Shown in pieces: positions 62,529-64,000 of a stretch of DNA of 64,000 bases (its first letter is position 1; every line of letters begins with the position of its first letter). A model generated the notes under the pieces. The model was not told the origin of the DNA. It searched no databases and was given only the letters and a program-made list of their open reading frames with translations. The position numbers were made by a program, and so were the translations under genes. The stretch is from Azorinus chamasolen (lineage: Eukaryota > Mollusca > Bivalvia > Cardiida > Solecurtidae), in assembly GCA_963576725.1 (NCBI GenBank), contig OY755237.1, positions 67,376,972 through 67,440,971 on the forward strand, read 5' to 3'.

Positions 62529-62754
62529 CTCCACAGTAGACAGCTTAGTGTTCTTCAAGGGTTTCCATTGCTTCTAGGTTCAAACCTGTCAGACAGTTGT
62601 TCCCCTTGACAAATGACCCAAGCAAGACTGCACTTGAAGACAGTTGACGCCATAGCGTAATGTGTATGGTGGCACCATCTTGCGAAATGGTCATTGTTCT
62701 GATGTCTGCAGGTGCAGAAACTGCACCAATAATCACCATGTGTTTTGCCTCCAT
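62529..62754 (-). CDS. Possible exon or gene fragment, OB-fold-like peptide
   Basis: An acceptor-like CATTTTCAG (CAG 62757-62755) directly precedes ATG at 62754, and a GTGAGA donor follows 62529. The ATG frame encodes 69 residues, including MVIIGAVSAPADIRTMTISQ and ATIHITLWRQL, with a beta-strand pattern reminiscent of OB-fold single-strand DNA-binding proteins of the RPA type. A TAA at 62547-62545 precedes the donor, so either the donor is not used or this is the last exon or a pseudogene. The assignment is weak. Confidence 0.25.
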
Positions 62755-62819
62755 CTGAAAATGTATGAACAGGACAACTAAAGATACAGATTGCTACCAT
62801 ACTACAGATAGTTAATTGA

Positions 62820-62974
62820 AGAAAACCCTAAAGTTACATGATGAATATTCAATGAAAAATAATCAAATCATGATTATTTATTAGTTGATTTTTTTTTCAC
62901 TAGGGGCAGAAACTACAATCGTGTCTGGATAATTCCTTTGGCAAACTGAGCAAACCCTGATCAGATGGCATCAT
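62820..62974 (+). mobile_element. TM2 fragment truncated by the 162 bp array
   Basis: TGATGAATATTCAATGAAAA, GGGGCAGAAACTACAATC and the HP left arm GGCAAACTGAGCAAACCCTG, ATCAGATGGC stop where the tandem array begins. Confidence 0.6.
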
Positions 62975-63950
62975 CAAAGTACAAGATTTTGTCTGCCAAT
63001 TTCAAGACCAATTTCAAGGCCAAACGTCAAGGTCAAGGTCACAGAGACCTGAAATTTGTGTCTTACACATCTACTACTCCTGAGTAACATTTATGCCAAG
63101 TATCAAGTGAATCAGGTTGAAAGTGAAGGAGGAGTTCAAAGTACAAGATTTTGCCTGCCAATTTCAAGACCAATTTCAAGGCCAAACGTCAAGGTCAAGA
63201 TCACAGAGACCTGAAATTTGTGTCTTACACATCTACTACTCCTGAGTAACATTTATGCCAAGTATCAAGTGAATCAGGTTGAAATTGAAGGAGGAGTTCA
63301 AAGTACAAGATTTTGCCTGCCAATTTCAAGACCAAAGGTCAAGGTCAAGGTCACAGAGACCTGAATTTTGTATCTTGCACATCTACTACTCATGAGTAAC
63401 ATTTATGCCAAGTATCAAGTGAATCAGGTTGAAATTGAAGGAGGAGTTCAAAGTACAAGATTTTGTCTGCCAATTTCAAGACCAATTTCAAGGTCAAAGG
63501 TCAAGGTCAAGGTCACAGAGACCTGAAATTTGTGTCTTGCACATCTACTACTCCTGAGTAACATTTATACCAAGTATCAAGTGAATCAGGTTGAAAGTGA
63601 AGGAGGAGTTCAAAGTACAAGATTTTGCCTGCCAATTTCAAGACCAATTTCAAGGCCAAAGGTCAAGGTCAAGGTCACAGAGACCTGAAATTTGTGTCTT
63701 ACACATCTACTACTCCTGAGTAACATTTATGCCAAGTATCAAGTGAATCAGGTTGAATGTGAAGGAGGAGTTCAAAGTACAAGCTTTTGCCAGCCAATTT
63801 CAAGACCAATTTCAAGGCCAAAGGTCAAGGTCAATGTCACAGAGACCTGAAATTTGTGTCTTACAAATCTACTACTCCTGATTAACAATTATGCCAAGTG
63901 TCAAGTGAATCGGGTTGAAACTGAAGGAGGAGTTCGCCGTACAAGATTTT
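62975..63950 (+). repeat. 162 bp tandem array, about 6 copies
   Basis: Unit starts (CAAAGTACAAGATTTTG) are at 62975, 63137, 63299, 63449, 63611, 63773 and 63935, so the period is 162 bp with one 150 bp unit lacking a 12 bp segment. Each unit has direct AGGTCA half-sites (CAAAGGTCAAGGTCAAGGTCA in the longest). Units are over 90% alike by eye. The array may run on in an older form. Confidence 0.95.
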
Positions 63951-64000
63951 GCAGACAGACCGACCGCCCGACCGACCGACCGACTGACCGACCGACAGGC
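63951..64000. repeat. (CCGA)n-type simple repeat at window edge
   Basis: CAGACAGACCGACCG followed by GACC/GACT units continuing to the last bases. Confidence 0.9.

Overview
The window is eukaryotic, metazoan, low-GC and intron-bearing DNA, dominated by transposable elements. Its one clearly recognised host gene is a five-exon D-type cyclin on the minus strand (CDS 36517 down to 23895), with exon phases close to those of vertebrate cyclin D genes. The AGGTCA-rich 162 bp tandem array, the dispersed hairpin elements and the Ngaro-like tyrosine-recombinase retroelement fit a lophotrochozoan, most likely a bivalve mollusc. That placement is an inference; no species is claimed.

Layout. 1-17.1 kb: no host coding exon recognised; a dense mosaic of short non-autonomous elements, many nested, plus two CpG/promoter-like unique patches (1.74-1.96 kb and 12.4-12.9 kb). 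17.1-23.9 kb: AT-rich, calmer DNA downstream of the cyclin D stop, possibly a long 3' UTR. 23.9-36.5 kb: cyclin D with introns of 951, 4018, 5822 and 935 bp. Intron 2 holds a 2.5 kb long-terminal-inverted-repeat transposon with a C2H2-type ORF, and intron 4 holds a hairpin element close to the last exon. 36.5-52 kb: the cyclin D upstream region and another dense mosaic. 52.3-58.1 kb: a dead Tc1/mariner-type element split by a tyrosine-recombinase (Ngaro/DIRS-type) retroelement with intact gag-like, RT/RNase H and recombinase ORFs. 58.2-64 kb: nested elements, two weak gene-fragment exons, and a 162 bp satellite-like array.

Short-element names used here. TM1-TM5 have TTAAccc...gggTTAA ends, so a piggyBac-like TTAA target duplication; nested insertions in this window demonstrate it. 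DM and EM have TA plus CAGTA(A/G)AACCT ends, so are Tc1/mariner or pogo-like, and carry near-perfect palindromes. FM has CAGGGTCCATGCTTATAA-type ends and is palindromic throughout. HP is the roughly 60-70 bp hairpin at the heart of TM1, TM2 and TM5, which also occurs alone.

The most unusual signal is the HP superfamily. It has constant lower arms (AAACAG...GAYCCAGATSAGAC and complement), a tip sequence that differs between copies yet stays self-complementary, and in most copies a single fixed mismatch in the stem. The second is the retroelement, whose gag-like and RT frames are the same frame separated by one UGA codon, while its recombinase and a trailing SGNH-like fragment lack nearby ATGs and follow 3'-splice-site-like sequences.

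All calls come from reading the sequence. Family names rest on motifs recognised by eye, not on searches.
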